Below are positions 1-8,071 of a stretch of 64,000 nucleotides of DNA, one piece after another. Source of the stretch: Halococcus qingdaonensis (GTDB lineage Archaea; Halobacteriota; Halobacteria; Halobacteriales; Halococcaceae); contig NZ_CP101943.1 of the NCBI RefSeq assembly GCF_024508235.1, positions 1 through 64,000 on the forward strand, in the 5' to 3' direction. The notes under the pieces are model-generated. The model saw nothing but the letters and a program-made list of their open reading frames with translations. It ran no database searches and was not told where the DNA came from. The position numbers and the translations under genes are program-made. Position 1 is the stretch's first letter, and every line of letters begins with the position of its first letter.

Positions 1-199
1 CGAGCAGCCCGCTGGCGTGCGGGAGTGCGAGGATCAGTCCGGGGACGACCAGAAAGGCGACGACGATGATGCCGACGAGCACCCAGCCGCGCCAGTCGAA
101 CTCCTGGTCGGCGGCGCGGGCGCGGGCCTCGTCGTACTCGCTGCGCGGGCGATCGTCGTCGAACGCCTCCGGGTCGTGGACGTAGCCGTCGTCGCTCAT
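1..199 (-). CDS. Membrane protein of unknown function, 3' part beyond window
   Basis: The reading frame opens with ATG at 199 and runs leftwards off the window, so only the first 66 or so residues are seen. Residues 1-45 are hydrophilic and rich in Asp, Arg and Glu; from about residue 46 a hydrophobic stretch (VLVGIIVVAFLVVPGLILAL) forms one transmembrane helix. I do not recognise the family. The composition (acidic soluble head, then a helix) suits a small haloarchaeal inner-membrane protein. It is divergently arranged with moaB, so the 105 bases between them should hold both promoters. Confidence 0.55.
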   Translation of the reverse strand, partial: MSDDGYVHDPEAFDDDRPRSEYDEARARAADQEFDWRGWVLVGIIVVAFLVVPGLILALPHASGLL

Positions 200-304
200 C
201 GCGGCCCGCCCCGTCGGTCCGGCGTGCCGTGGTCCATGCCCGATTCGAGGGTCGGCACGACCAAAAGCATGGGGAGTTTTGTCCCGGGCGCTCCGGCCTT
301 TCAC

Positions 305-949
305 ATGGCTGATTCACACGACGCGGACGGTTCGGACGGGCACGATCACCACGACCACCACGACCACCACGACCACCACGAGGACGAGGCGGTCCACGCC
401 CACGAGCACGACTTCGGGTCGGTCGGCATCGCCGTCGTCACGGTCTCGACCTCGCGGACGCTCGACGACGATCCGGCCGGCGATGCCATCGCCACGGCCG
501 TCGAGGCGAACGACGAACTGCCGACGCGCGAGCTCGTCCCCGACGAGTACGATACGGTCCAGGGGACGGTCGACGCGCTCGCGGGTCGCGAGGACGTCGA
601 CTGCATCGTCACCACCGGCGGCACGGGCGTGACACCCGACGACGTGACGATCGAAGCGATCCGGCCGCTGTTCGGGAAGGAACTCCCGGGCTTCGGCGAA
701 CTGTTTCGCGCGCGCTCGCGCGACGAGATCGGCACGCGCGTCGTCGCCACCCGCGCCACCGGCGGCGTCGTCGACGGCGTCCCCGTGTTCTGCTTGCCCG
801 GGAGCGAGGACGCCGCCCGCCTCGGCGCGGGGATCATCACCGAGGAGGCGGCCCACCTCGCCGGGCTCGCCGGACGCACGACGAACGACGGGGCCGACGG
901 CGATGCTGACGCGGCGGACGAAAACGACGCGGACGATTCGACCGAATAG
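305..949 (+). CDS. moaB: Molybdenum cofactor biosynthesis protein MoaB with His-rich N-terminus
   Basis: A 214-residue protein of the MoaB/MogA fold, which adenylylates molybdopterin before molybdate insertion. The core (about residues 36-185) shows the family TTGGTGVTPDD loop near 103-113 and the later GxxD-type segment LFGKELPGFGE. I chose ATG 305, since the frame upstream (from 17) is low-complexity and overlaps the divergent gene; a weak A-rich TATA-like stretch lies near 262. Residues 13-25 are a repeating His-His-Asp tract absent from typical MoaB, and the last 25 residues are an acidic Ala/Asp tail. Other Moco genes lie at 23.7-26.8 kb and 55.5 kb. It ends tail to tail with the cupin gene with no spacer. 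Confidence 0.88.
   Translation: MADSHDADGSDGHDHHDHHDHHDHHEDEAVHAHEHDFGSVGIAVVTVSTSRTLDDDPAGDAIATAVEANDELPTRELVPDEYDTVQGTVDALAGREDVDCIVTTGGTGVTPDDVTIEAIRPLFGKELPGFGELFRARSRDEIGTRVVATRATGGVVDGVPVFCLPGSEDAARLGAGIITEEAAHLAGLAGRTTNDGADGDADAADENDADDSTE
347..382 (+). repeat. Four tandem 9-base repeats in moaB coding sequence
   Basis: Four tandem copies of caccacgac (last copy caccacgag) encode the His/Asp tract near the MoaB N-terminus. The unit is a multiple of three, so copy-number change keeps the frame. This is a coding microsatellite-like repeat, not a CRISPR repeat, as there are no spacers. Confidence 0.9.
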
Positions 950-1264
950 CTACGACGGCAGTGGACAGAGGCTCGCGGTGAGCACCGCCCGCTCCTCGCC
1001 CTCGTTGCGCGCGCCGTGGACCGCGCCGCGCTCGTTCGCGACGATGCTCGGTGCGGTGACGGATTCTTCTTTGTCGTCGCGGGTCACGATGACACTGCCC
1101 TCCAGGACGTGGAAGACGTTGGTCGCCCCCTCGTGTTCGTGCGGTTCGATCTCCGCGTCGGGACCGAGCGCGAACGCCTTTACGAGAACGTCGTCGCTCG
1201 CGTGGAGCTCTTCGGTCAGCACCTCGCCCGCATCGGGATCGAGATCGGGATAGCTGTCGAGCAC
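950..1264 (-). CDS. Small cupin-domain protein
   Basis: A 104-residue single-domain cupin. Motif 1 is visible as the segment PHEHEGATNVFHVLEG (about residues 41-56), with two His and a Glu that normally bind a metal, and motif 2 as GAVHGARNEGEE (about 80-91). It starts with GTG at 1264; no nearer ATG fits the fold. Small cupins of this type bind a metal and can be dioxygenases, isomerases or sugar/stress sensors, so the substrate cannot be named. It is convergent with moaB and divergent from the aldo/keto reductase. Confidence 0.75.
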   Translation of the reverse strand: MLDSYPDLDPDAGEVLTEELHASDDVLVKAFALGPDAEIEPHEHEGATNVFHVLEGSVIVTRDDKEESVTAPSIVANERGAVHGARNEGEERAVLTASLCPLPS

Positions 1265-1349
1265 GGTCGTTCGGCGGGCGCGAGAGGCCTATCCCTTTCG
1301 GCGCTGCCGGAGGCCGGGAGGTTAACCGCCTGCCGGTGCACCGCTCCAC

Positions 1350-2168
1350 ATGGAGTACGTTACCGTTCAGGGCACGGAGATCCCGGCGCTCGGGATCGGC
1401 ACGTGGCGGATGGAGGGGCCGACCTGCCGGCGTGCCGTGGCGACGGCGCTCGAACTGGGCTATCGCCACGTCGACACCGCCCAGGCCTACGGCAACGAGC
1501 GCCAGGTCGGTGCTGCCATCGCCGAATCCGGCGTCGATCGTGACGAACTGTTCCTGACGACGAAGCTCGGCTCGTCGAACCGCGATCACGACTCCGTCGT
1601 AGAGTCGACCCGTGCGAGCCTCCGGAAGCTCGAAACCGACTACGTGGATCTGCTGCTGATCCACCAGCCGAACACCCGGACGCCGCTCGAAGAGACCATC
1701 GGCGCGATGGACGAACTCGTCGACGACGGGCTCGTCGAGCATATCGGCGTCTCGAACTTCGGCCTCTCGCGCCTCCACGCCGCCCGCGAACACGCCAGCG
1801 CGCCGATCCTCACCGATCAGGTGCAGTACCACCCCTTCTGGGATCAGTCGACGCTGGTCGATTACTGCCAGATCAACGATCTCATGCTGACGGCTTACAG
1901 CCCGCTGGCCCACGGCGGCGCGGTGAGCGACGACCTCCTCGCGGAGATCGGTGCGCGCTACGACAAGACGCCCGCACAGGTCGCGCTCCGCTGGCTGGTC
2001 CAACAGGACAACGTCTCGACGGTCCCGAAATCGACGAGTCCCGCGCATCTCGAAGCCAACCTCCAGGTGTTCGATTTCGAACTCACTGACGAGGAAATGA
2101 GTGCCGTCCGGCGACCATCCATCTCGCGCACCGCGTCGAGTTTCCTCCGCGCACGACTGCCGTTCTAA
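1350..2168 (+). CDS. Aldo/keto reductase with atypical C-terminus
   Basis: A 272-residue NAD(P)H-dependent aldo/keto reductase. The catalytic tetrad is in place: Asp in HVDTAQAYGNE (near 44), Tyr (near 49), Lys in LTTKLG (near 70-74) and His in LLLIHQP (near 107), followed by VSNFG, QVQYHP and the cofactor-binding segment VPKSTS. Up to DEEMSAV (about residue 252) the sequence is normal for the family; the last 20 residues are Arg/Ser-rich and do not look like the usual AKR tail. The change coincides with the edge of a low-GC segment, so the natural 3' end may have been replaced. It starts 85 bases from the divergent cupin start. Confidence 0.88.
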   Translation: MEYVTVQGTEIPALGIGTWRMEGPTCRRAVATALELGYRHVDTAQAYGNERQVGAAIAESGVDRDELFLTTKLGSSNRDHDSVVESTRASLRKLETDYVDLLLIHQPNTRTPLEETIGAMDELVDDGLVEHIGVSNFGLSRLHAAREHASAPILTDQVQYHPFWDQSTLVDYCQINDLMLTAYSPLAHGGAVSDDLLAEIGARYDKTPAQVALRWLVQQDNVSTVPKSTSPAHLEANLQVFDFELTDEEMSAVRRPSISRTASSFLRARLPF

Positions 2169-2176
2169 AAGCGCCG

Positions 2177-2746
2177 ATGGACGATTTGAGGCAACTCTCA
2201 AACGAAGACGAGTTGCAGACGTACCTGAAGGAACGGTTCGAGCGACAGGGCTGGACGGCCACGCGCGAGGTAAATCCAGACCGGTCAAACCTTCGTGTAG
2301 ATCTGTTACTCAATCACGACACCTTCGGTCGTATTGGAATCGAGACGAAGTACGTCCAGAAAAGGGAGGGGGACACAGTTCTCGCGGAGGGTCACAAACA
2401 GATCACGCACCGATATTGGGACAAACCGTATCAAGGTGAAGAGATTCTTCTCTGGGTTCTCTGCCCGTACTTGGAAGGCGAGTACGAAAACGAGAAAAGT
2501 AGCTATCATCGTACCCTCTTGAAAAGACGTCATCAGGCTTCAGAGTCGTTCTGCAACCAGTACGGTATCGGCTATCTCCAGCTGTCCACGAATTTCACTT
2601 CGATTACGTATGCACCCCACGTCCCCAAACTTCGAATTCCAGCCTTTCCGGTCGATGATGAGATTCCATATCGCAGTTACGAAACGGTGGACATCAACTT
2701 CATCCGTGATGCAGTAGCGTCCAAACGCGACTGGGATGACCAGTAA
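2177..2746 (+). CDS. PD-(D/E)XK nuclease-like protein of unknown role
   Basis: A 189-residue protein I do not recognise by family. The segment RVDLLL, about ten residues, then GIETKYV reads as D...ExK, the core of the PD-(D/E)XK nuclease fold (residues about 40-60), followed by a Gln/His-containing helix (HKQITHRYW, near 74-82), as in Mrr-like and HJC-like enzymes. The rest is rich in aromatic and hydrophobic residues. Base composition is clearly lower in G+C than the neighbours and codons end more often in A/T, which points to recent transfer. It starts eight bases after the AKR stop. A solitary restriction, defence or mobile-element nuclease is possible; DNA cleavage is an inference. Confidence 0.6.
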   Translation: MDDLRQLSNEDELQTYLKERFERQGWTATREVNPDRSNLRVDLLLNHDTFGRIGIETKYVQKREGDTVLAEGHKQITHRYWDKPYQGEEILLWVLCPYLEGEYENEKSSYHRTLLKRRHQASESFCNQYGIGYLQLSTNFTSITYAPHVPKLRIPAFPVDDEIPYRSYETVDINFIRDAVASKRDWDDQ

Positions 2747-2923
2747 GATATGCAGAAAACACGTGCAGCACGCTACGTAGAATAGAACTATCTTGGAAAC
2801 ACTATTCCATGTATTCTGTATCCCTAACCTGCATAATCAGTGTTGAGTTGACGGGGGATATCTTGTTGTTCAATTTTTTACTGCTACCGTCGCAGATTTC
2901 ACTCAGTAGGTCATATTCCTACT

Positions 2924-3592
2924 ATGGTAACCGAGCTCGCCGAGGGCATCCACTGGTTCGAACTGACCGGCGTGAACGCCTATCTCGTCGAGGATGACGT
3001 GCTCACGCTCGTCGACGCCGGCACGCCGTTCGACGCGCATGCTATCGAAGCCGGCATCCAGAACGCCGGCCACGCGGTCGGGGACATTGAGCGCGTCCTG
3101 CTCACGCACTACGATTTCGACCACACTGGCGCGCTCGCGCGGCTTCCGGACCTCGATGCGACGATCCGTGCCGGCGCGGCCGACGCCGCCATCCTCACCG
3201 GCGAGCGAAAACCACCGCTCTCGAATCATAAGGGGCTGCTCCAGCGCGTCTCGGGACCGTTCGTACGCACGCCGGACTGCCCGATCGAACCGATCGCCGA
3301 CGGCGAGCAGATCGGCTCGTTCACGGCCTATCACACGCCGGGACACACGCCCGGTCACACCGCGTTCGTGAGCGAGGAGTGCTCGGCGGGCTTTCTCGGT
3401 GATCTCGTCTTCGAGGATCGCGGTGCGCTCGCGCCCTCCTCGTGGCTCGTGAGCTACGACACCATCGCAGTCGCCACGAGCATCCGCTCGCTCGTCGAGC
3501 GCGCACCGGGGTTCGACGCCCTCGGCATGGGCCACGGTGTTCCTTTCCTCCGGGATGGCGACGAGCGCCTCGCCGACCTCGCCGCCAACTGA
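2924..3592 (+). CDS. MBL-fold metallohydrolase
   Basis: A 222-residue metallo-beta-lactamase-fold hydrolase. The metal motif reads THYDFDH (about residues 61-67): H-x-D-x-D-H, with Asp in place of the second His of the classical HxHxDH. Further ligands are the His in YHTPGHTPGHT (near 137-146), Asp in FLGDLVF (near 159) and His in MGHGVP (near 204), matching the usual order. Such enzymes hydrolyse thioesters, lactones or phosphodiesters; the substrate is unknown. Codon use returns to the normal high-GC pattern here, so it marks the right border of the low-GC island. Confidence 0.85.
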   Translation: MVTELAEGIHWFELTGVNAYLVEDDVLTLVDAGTPFDAHAIEAGIQNAGHAVGDIERVLLTHYDFDHTGALARLPDLDATIRAGAADAAILTGERKPPLSNHKGLLQRVSGPFVRTPDCPIEPIADGEQIGSFTAYHTPGHTPGHTAFVSEECSAGFLGDLVFEDRGALAPSSWLVSYDTIAVATSIRSLVERAPGFDALGMGHGVPFLRDGDERLADLAAN

Positions 3593-3625
3593 GGAATTTT
3601 ACCGATCCAGGTGCTAAGGTCTTGC

Positions 3626-3955
3626 ATGACCGACGGCGACGAACTCCCCGAGGGCTGGCAACAGCCCGACTCGGACGCACAGGCCGGCCAGTACAACCCA
3701 CAGCAACCGATCCGCTACGAGCGCGACGGGATCGAGCTCCACCTCCAGCCGGCGACGAACACCACGGAGACGGACCAGGACGTCTGGCGGCTCAACGTCG
3801 TCGACGAGGACCGCGAGACGACCGAGCCGGTTCGTGAGGGGATCGATGGTCGCGACGGCGCGATCGACGCCGCCCGCGAGTTCATGGAGACCTACAACGA
3901 GCGGTGTATCGACGGAAACGAGAGCGCCGCGGACGTCATCGCGTCGTTCCGGTGA
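3626..3955 (+). CDS. Conserved haloarchaeal protein of unknown function
   Basis: A 109-residue acidic soluble protein without membrane segments or recognisable catalytic motifs. Residues 1-30 are disordered-looking (Gln, Asp, Pro); the middle has a beta pattern (IELHLQP, VWRLNVVDED); residues about 75-109 form a helix with ERCIDG. I chose ATG 3626 over the GTG at 3611 because it begins the conserved-looking acidic start. Its 3' end overlaps the convergent DUF7126 gene by 20 bases. Confidence 0.65.
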   Translation: MTDGDELPEGWQQPDSDAQAGQYNPQQPIRYERDGIELHLQPATNTTETDQDVWRLNVVDEDRETTEPVREGIDGRDGAIDAAREFMETYNERCIDGNESAADVIASFR

Positions 3956-4274
3956 GCTCCTCGGCGACCGTTTCGGGCTCGAAGAGCGCGGGATCGAGCA
4001 GCAGGTCGGCCTGCCCTTTGGCGAACTCCGGCAGCGACTCGCGCGCGTAGACGACGACGTGGAGTTCGCCGGCGCGGTCGACGGCAACCGGGATCGAGGT
4101 CGCCTGACCGACGTCGGTGAGCACGTACAGCTCGGCCGCGTCGATGCCGGCGTCTTCGAGCGCCGCGCCGTCGGCGATGCCGTCGACGTGCGTCACGTCG
4201 AACCCTTCCGCTTCGAGCGCGTCGCCGAGTCCTTCGGGGTCGGGACCGACGAAAACGGCGTTGCTCTCACCCAT
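3936..4274 (-). CDS. DUF7126-type small protein downstream of the CTP/GMP synthesis genes
   Basis: A 112-residue protein of alpha/beta pattern, beginning with SNAVFVGPDPEGLGDALEAEG, which resembles a small Rossmann-like nucleotide-binding turn, and containing a second strand-turn (LYVLTDVG) and third (LHVVVYARES). I assign it to the haloarchaeal family catalogued as DUF7126, sometimes mislabelled CTP synthetase; that assignment is from memory. It is the last gene of a tight minus-strand run pyrG-guaAb-nudix-DUF7126, one base after the NUDIX stop, so a link to nucleotide metabolism is plausible but unproven. Confidence 0.65.
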   Translation of the reverse strand: MGESNAVFVGPDPEGLGDALEAEGFDVTHVDGIADGAALEDAGIDAAELYVLTDVGQATSIPVAVDRAGELHVVVYARESLPEFAKGQADLLLDPALFEPETVAEELTGTTR

Positions 4275-4275
4275 C

Positions 4276-4794
4276 TCACACCGCCTCGATTGCTCGTTTC
4301 ATTCTTCGTTCCTCTCCAGGTCGCAACGTCCCGTTCATGTCTCCTTCGAGTTGCCAGAACTGTACCGCTTCCGCGTCCGTTCCTGCTTTCGGCTTGCCGG
4401 TCGTTTCGGGCAGTGAAACGGCATAGCCGACCGTAACGGAGTACACGTTTTCGTCTGGGCATTCCTGTTGCCACGTATCGAAAAGCACGAGGTCCGACGA
4501 CGATGCCACGATATTCGTCTCTTCTTCGAGTTCCCGGACCGCCGTCTCTTCGGCGCTTTCGTCGTACTCCATGACGCCTCCAGGCACCGCCCACGAACCC
4601 GCATGGGGCGGTCCCATTCGCCGAATGAGAAGGACACTTCCCTCGTCGACGACTGCGACCCCGGCTGCAGGTAGCGGCTGCTGGAATATCAGGTGCTCAC
4701 AGTCCGCGCAGTAGCGTCTCTGTCGACCTTCGAACTGTTGCGTGTCGAGTGAGGTTCCACAGTCCGGACAGAATTGAGCGGTGCGTATCGTCAT
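4276..4794 (-). CDS. NUDIX hydrolase with N-terminal zinc ribbon
   Basis: A 172-residue NUDIX hydrolase. Cys9/Cys12 (CPDC) and Cys29/Cys32 (CADC) form a zinc ribbon like that of NADH pyrophosphatase NudC. The NUDIX box follows at about residues 71-93 (PGGVMEYDESAEE, then RELEEETN), with the catalytic REXXEE intact and Thr instead of the final Gly. Such enzymes hydrolyse nucleoside diphosphates linked to another moiety, often ADP-ribose or NADH. It starts 12 bases after guaAb in the same direction, consistent with a nucleotide clean-up role in that operon. Exact substrate unknown. Confidence 0.85.
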   Translation of the reverse strand: MTIRTAQFCPDCGTSLDTQQFEGRQRRYCADCEHLIFQQPLPAAGVAVVDEGSVLLIRRMGPPHAGSWAVPGGVMEYDESAEETAVRELEEETNIVASSSDLVLFDTWQQECPDENVYSVTVGYAVSLPETTGKPKAGTDAEAVQFWQLEGDMNGTLRPGEERRMKRAIEAV

Positions 4795-4806
4795 GTGGAC
4801 GGTACG

Positions 4807-5724
4807 CTACTCGTACTCGATCGTTGCGGGCGGTTTGTGCGTGACGTCGTAGACGACGCGGGAGACGTTGTCGAGTGAGCCGGTGATCCGGCTCTGGAGG
4901 CGCTGGAGCGTCGCCCAGTCGAGTTCCTGGGCGCGGGCGGTCATCCCGTCGCGCGACTCGACCGCGCGGACCGAGACGACCCAGCCGTGGACGCGGTTGT
5001 CACCCTTCACCCCCGTTGCCTTGCCGATGACCGCCGCGAGCGCCTGCCACGGATCGTACTCCTCCAGTTCCTCCTCGACGATGTGCGTCGCCTCGCGTGC
5101 CACCTGCAGCTTCTCTTCGGTGACTTCGCCGAGCACTCGAACGGCGAGCCCCGGACCGGGGAACGGCATCCGCTCGGCGACCAGCGCATCGAGATCGAGC
5201 GCGCGGGCGACCTCACGGACTTCGTCCTTGTAGAGTTCGCGCACGGGCTCGACGATGCCCGAGAAGTCGACGACCTCGGGCAGCCCGCCGACGTTGTGGT
5301 GGGATTTGATCCCGCCCTCGCTCTCGATGCGATCGGGGTAGATCGTCCCCTGGACGAGATACTCCGCGTCGGCCTCGTGGGCCTCGCGCTCGAACTCGCG
5401 GATGAACCGCTCGCCGACGATCGCGCGTTTCTCCTCGGGGTCCGTCACTCCCGAGAGCTCGTCGAGGAACCGCTCGTGGGCGTCGACGATCCGGAGCCCT
5501 TCCATGTACGAGAAGGTCTCCTCGACCTGTTCGGTCTCGCCCTTGCGCATCAGTCCGGTGTCGACGTAGACCGGGGTCAGCTGATCGCCGAGCGCCTCGT
5601 AGGCGAGCGCGGCTGCCACCGAGGAGTCGACGCCACCCGAGAGGGCGATGACGGCGTCCGCGTCGCCGACCTGCTCGTCGATCTCGGCGACGGCGTCGTC
5701 GATGAACTGCTCTACTTCGACCAT
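4807..5724 (-). CDS. guaAb: GMP synthase (glutamine-hydrolysing), ATP-pyrophosphatase subunit B
   Basis: A 305-residue ATP pyrophosphatase subunit of the two-subunit archaeal GMP synthase, which converts XMP to GMP using ammonia from the separate glutaminase subunit GuaAa. The N-terminal PP-loop ALSGGVDSS is at about residues 27-35; the C-terminal dimerisation domain ends with the family signature KPPATIEYE. GuaAa is not in this window. ATG 5724 overlaps the pyrG stop codon by one base (TGATG), so the two are translationally coupled. Length is normal for the archaeal subunit. Confidence 0.95.
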   Translation of the reverse strand: MVEVEQFIDDAVAEIDEQVGDADAVIALSGGVDSSVAAALAYEALGDQLTPVYVDTGLMRKGETEQVEETFSYMEGLRIVDAHERFLDELSGVTDPEEKRAIVGERFIREFEREAHEADAEYLVQGTIYPDRIESEGGIKSHHNVGGLPEVVDFSGIVEPVRELYKDEVREVARALDLDALVAERMPFPGPGLAVRVLGEVTEEKLQVAREATHIVEEELEEYDPWQALAAVIGKATGVKGDNRVHGWVVSVRAVESRDGMTARAQELDWATLQRLQSRITGSLDNVSRVVYDVTHKPPATIEYE

Positions 5725-7358
5725 CAGGCTTCCACCTCGCTGACCGGCCGCTCGCGCTCGTCGATCGCGGCGTCGAGAAAGCCCACGAAGGGTGGGCTCG
5801 CTCGCTGGGGTCGCGAGCGGAACTCGGGATGGAACTGCGTGCCGAAGAAGAACGGATGGTCCGGCAGTTCGAGGATCTCCATCCGGTTGTTCGCCTGCCC
5901 CGAGAACCGGAGCCCGGCCGATTCCAGCTGCTCGATGTATTCGGGATTGACCTCGTAGCGGTGGCGGTGGCGCTCGGTACAGTGCTCGCCGTAGAGCTCC
6001 GCCGCGAGCGTCCCGCTCTCGATGTCGGTCTCGTGCGCGCCGAGGCGCATCGTCCCGCCGAGATCCTCGACATCGTACTGTTCGGGCAACAGTCCGATGA
6101 CCGGGTGGGGCGTCTCGGCTTCCATCTCGGTCGAGTGTGCGTCGTCGAGCCCGCAGACGTTTCTGGCGTACTCGATGACGGCCATCTGGAAGCCGAGACA
6201 GAGCCCAAGGAAGGGGACGTCGTTCTCGCGGGCGTAGCGCGCGGCGGCGATCTTCTCGGTCGTGCCGCGCGTGCCGAACCCGCCCGGCACGACGATCCCG
6301 TCGGCCTCGCGGAGGCGCTGTTCGTGGGTGTTCGCCATCTCCTCGGCGTCGACCCAGAGCACCTCGACGTCGGTACTGTGTTCGAGCCCCGCGTGTTTGA
6401 GCGCCTCGTGGATCGAGAGATAGGCGTCTTCGAGCGCGTACTTGCCGACGAGTGCGACGGTGACGGTCCCGGACTGCTCGCGGGTCACGATGTCGCGCCA
6501 CTGGCTCGCGCGCTCGGCTTTCGGCCGGGCATCGTCGGCGAGTTCTAACTCTTCCATCACGTACTCGTCGAGTCCCTCCTCCTCAACCACCAGCGGCACG
6601 TGGTAGATGTCCTCGACGTCGGGATTCGAGAAGACCGCGTCGGTGGGCACGTCGCAGAACAGCGCGATCTTCTCCTTCGTGTCGGCGTCGAGTTCGTCCT
6701 CACAGCGGCCGACGAGGACGTCCGGCTGGAGCCCGATCGAGCGGAGCTCCTTCACGCTGTGCTGGGTGGGTTTGGTCTTCTGCTCGCCGTTCTTCGAGTA
6801 CGGGACGAGGGTGACGTGGGTGAGCAGGACGTCCTCATCGCGTTCTTCGTGAGCGAACTGCCGGATGGCTTCGTAGTACGGGCCGCCCTCGATGTCGCCG
6901 ACCGTGCCGCCGACCTCGATGAGACAGACGTCGTGGCCCGCCGCGGCGTCCCGGATCCGGCGCTTGATGTCGTCGGTGATGTGCGGAATTATTTGAACTG
7001 TCTTCCCGAGATAGTCGCCGGCGCGCTCCTTCTCGATGACGTTCTTGTAGAGCTTGCCAGTGGTTATGTTCTGATCGAACGTCATGTCGGCGTCGAGGAA
7101 CCGCTCGTAGTTGCCGAGATCGAGGTCGACCTCGCCGCCGTCCTTGAGTACGTAGACCTCGCCGTGCTGGTAGGGGTTCATCGTCCCGGCATCGACATTG
7201 AGATAGGGGTCGATCTTCACTGCCGTCACGTCGAACCCGGCGTTTTCGAGCAATCGACCCGTACTCGCGGCCGTGATTCCCTTTCCGAGGCCGCTCATTA
7301 CACCACCCGTCACGAAAACGAACTTCGGTCCCGAGGCGGGACCCGAATCGGTCGGCAT
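5724..7358 (-). CDS. pyrG: CTP synthase
   Basis: A 544-residue CTP synthase, which aminates UTP to CTP with glutamine. The N-terminal amidoligase domain has the P-loop [10 protein letters not shown] at 18-27 and KIDPYLN; the C-terminal class I glutaminase domain has the nucleophile elbow GLCLG with Cys near 386 and the His/Glu of QFHPEF near 509-511. ATG 7358 is preferred to an in-frame upstream codon at 7373, as PTDSGP precedes the first strand. Full length for the family. First gene of the operon pyrG-guaAb-nudix-DUF7126; the alpha/beta hydrolase upstream is separated by 59 bases and may share its promoter. Confidence 0.96.
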   Translation of the reverse strand: MPTDSGPASGPKFVFVTGGVMSGLGKGITAASTGRLLENAGFDVTAVKIDPYLNVDAGTMNPYQHGEVYVLKDGGEVDLDLGNYERFLDADMTFDQNITTGKLYKNVIEKERAGDYLGKTVQIIPHITDDIKRRIRDAAAGHDVCLIEVGGTVGDIEGGPYYEAIRQFAHEERDEDVLLTHVTLVPYSKNGEQKTKPTQHSVKELRSIGLQPDVLVGRCEDELDADTKEKIALFCDVPTDAVFSNPDVEDIYHVPLVVEEEGLDEYVMEELELADDARPKAERASQWRDIVTREQSGTVTVALVGKYALEDAYLSIHEALKHAGLEHSTDVEVLWVDAEEMANTHEQRLREADGIVVPGGFGTRGTTEKIAAARYARENDVPFLGLCLGFQMAVIEYARNVCGLDDAHSTEMEAETPHPVIGLLPEQYDVEDLGGTMRLGAHETDIESGTLAAELYGEHCTERHRHRYEVNPEYIEQLESAGLRFSGQANNRMEILELPDHPFFFGTQFHPEFRSRPQRASPPFVGFLDAAIDERERPVSEVEA

Positions 7359-7417
7359 AGCAACGGTGAGCAACCGGTAGGGAAAGACGTTTCGGAGCGC
7401 CCGATGGCCACCATCCG

Positions 7418-8017
7418 TTACCGGGATTCATCGAAGAACGTCGCGACCCGCTCGGCCACTTTTCCCGATTGGCCGACGAAGAAGTGATCGGCTGCCAGTT
7501 CGTCCACCTCGATCCTGTTCTCACGGGCGCGCTCGACGACCGGTTCCCAGTCGGCGGTCGAATCGCGCTCGGCGGCGAGGATCCTCGTAGGGCTCCCAAT
7601 CTCATCGAGCGCGGCCACCGCGTCTGCATCCGCGGCCATCGCCTCGCCGCTGTCGGGTGCGAGCGCACACACCGCCCACAGCTCGCTGTCGGCGGCCGCA
7701 CACAGCGCCATTGTCGCGCCGAAACTGAAGCCGAACAGCCCCACCCGGGCGAACCGCTCGCACGCCCAGCGAATGGCGTTTCTCACGTCGTCCTGTTCGG
7801 CCCGGCCTTCGTCCCACGCACCGTAGTCGAAGCGAAGGCAGGCGATCCCCCGTTCGCCGAGTGCATCGCTCACGGCCGTGAGTCGCTGGTCCGAGCGCGT
7901 CCCACCCTGCTGGGGATGTGGCGGGCAGGCGACGACGATCGTCTCCGGATCGCTTGGGTCGTCCGGTTCGTCAAGCGTGCCACGGACGTCCCGGCCGCCG
8001 GGCAGTACGACGTCCAT
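7418..8017 (-). CDS. Alpha/beta hydrolase (dienelactone hydrolase-like)
   Basis: A 199-residue alpha/beta hydrolase. The nucleophile elbow GFSFGAT puts Ser near residue 98; the oxyanion region is CPPHPQQGG (near 31-39), the acid is probably the Asp in AERDST (near 151) and the base His in AADHFF (near 180). The short length and the PHPQQGG motif match small haloarchaeal dienelactone-hydrolase-like proteins. The substrate is not known. It reads towards pyrG and is divergent from pspA, with 54 bases between start codons. Confidence 0.82.
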   Translation of the reverse strand: MDVVLPGGRDVRGTLDEPDDPSDPETIVVACPPHPQQGGTRSDQRLTAVSDALGERGIACLRFDYGAWDEGRAEQDDVRNAIRWACERFARVGLFGFSFGATMALCAAADSELWAVCALAPDSGEAMAADADAVAALDEIGSPTRILAAERDSTADWEPVVERARENRIEVDELAADHFFVGQSGKVAERVATFFDESR

Positions 8018-8071
8018 CGTTCGCCGTTTGTGTGGTAGGTGTTTTAAGATAGCGGCCCACTAGGCCTCGGC

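Noticed and set aside
347-382. Tandem repeats read as a CRISPR array
   Set aside because: The units are 9 bases, contiguous and coding; there are no spacers.
837-2288. A 483-residue minus-strand frame
   Set aside because: It is a shadow of the aldo/keto reductase; no motifs.
2747-2923. An origin of replication or IS scar in the AT-rich gap
   Set aside because: There are no inverted ORB-like repeats, no target duplication and no transposase remnant in these 177 bases.
5724-7373. The start of pyrG at 7373
   Set aside because: The five extra residues (MLTVA) are not family-like; ATG 7358 begins the expected sequence.
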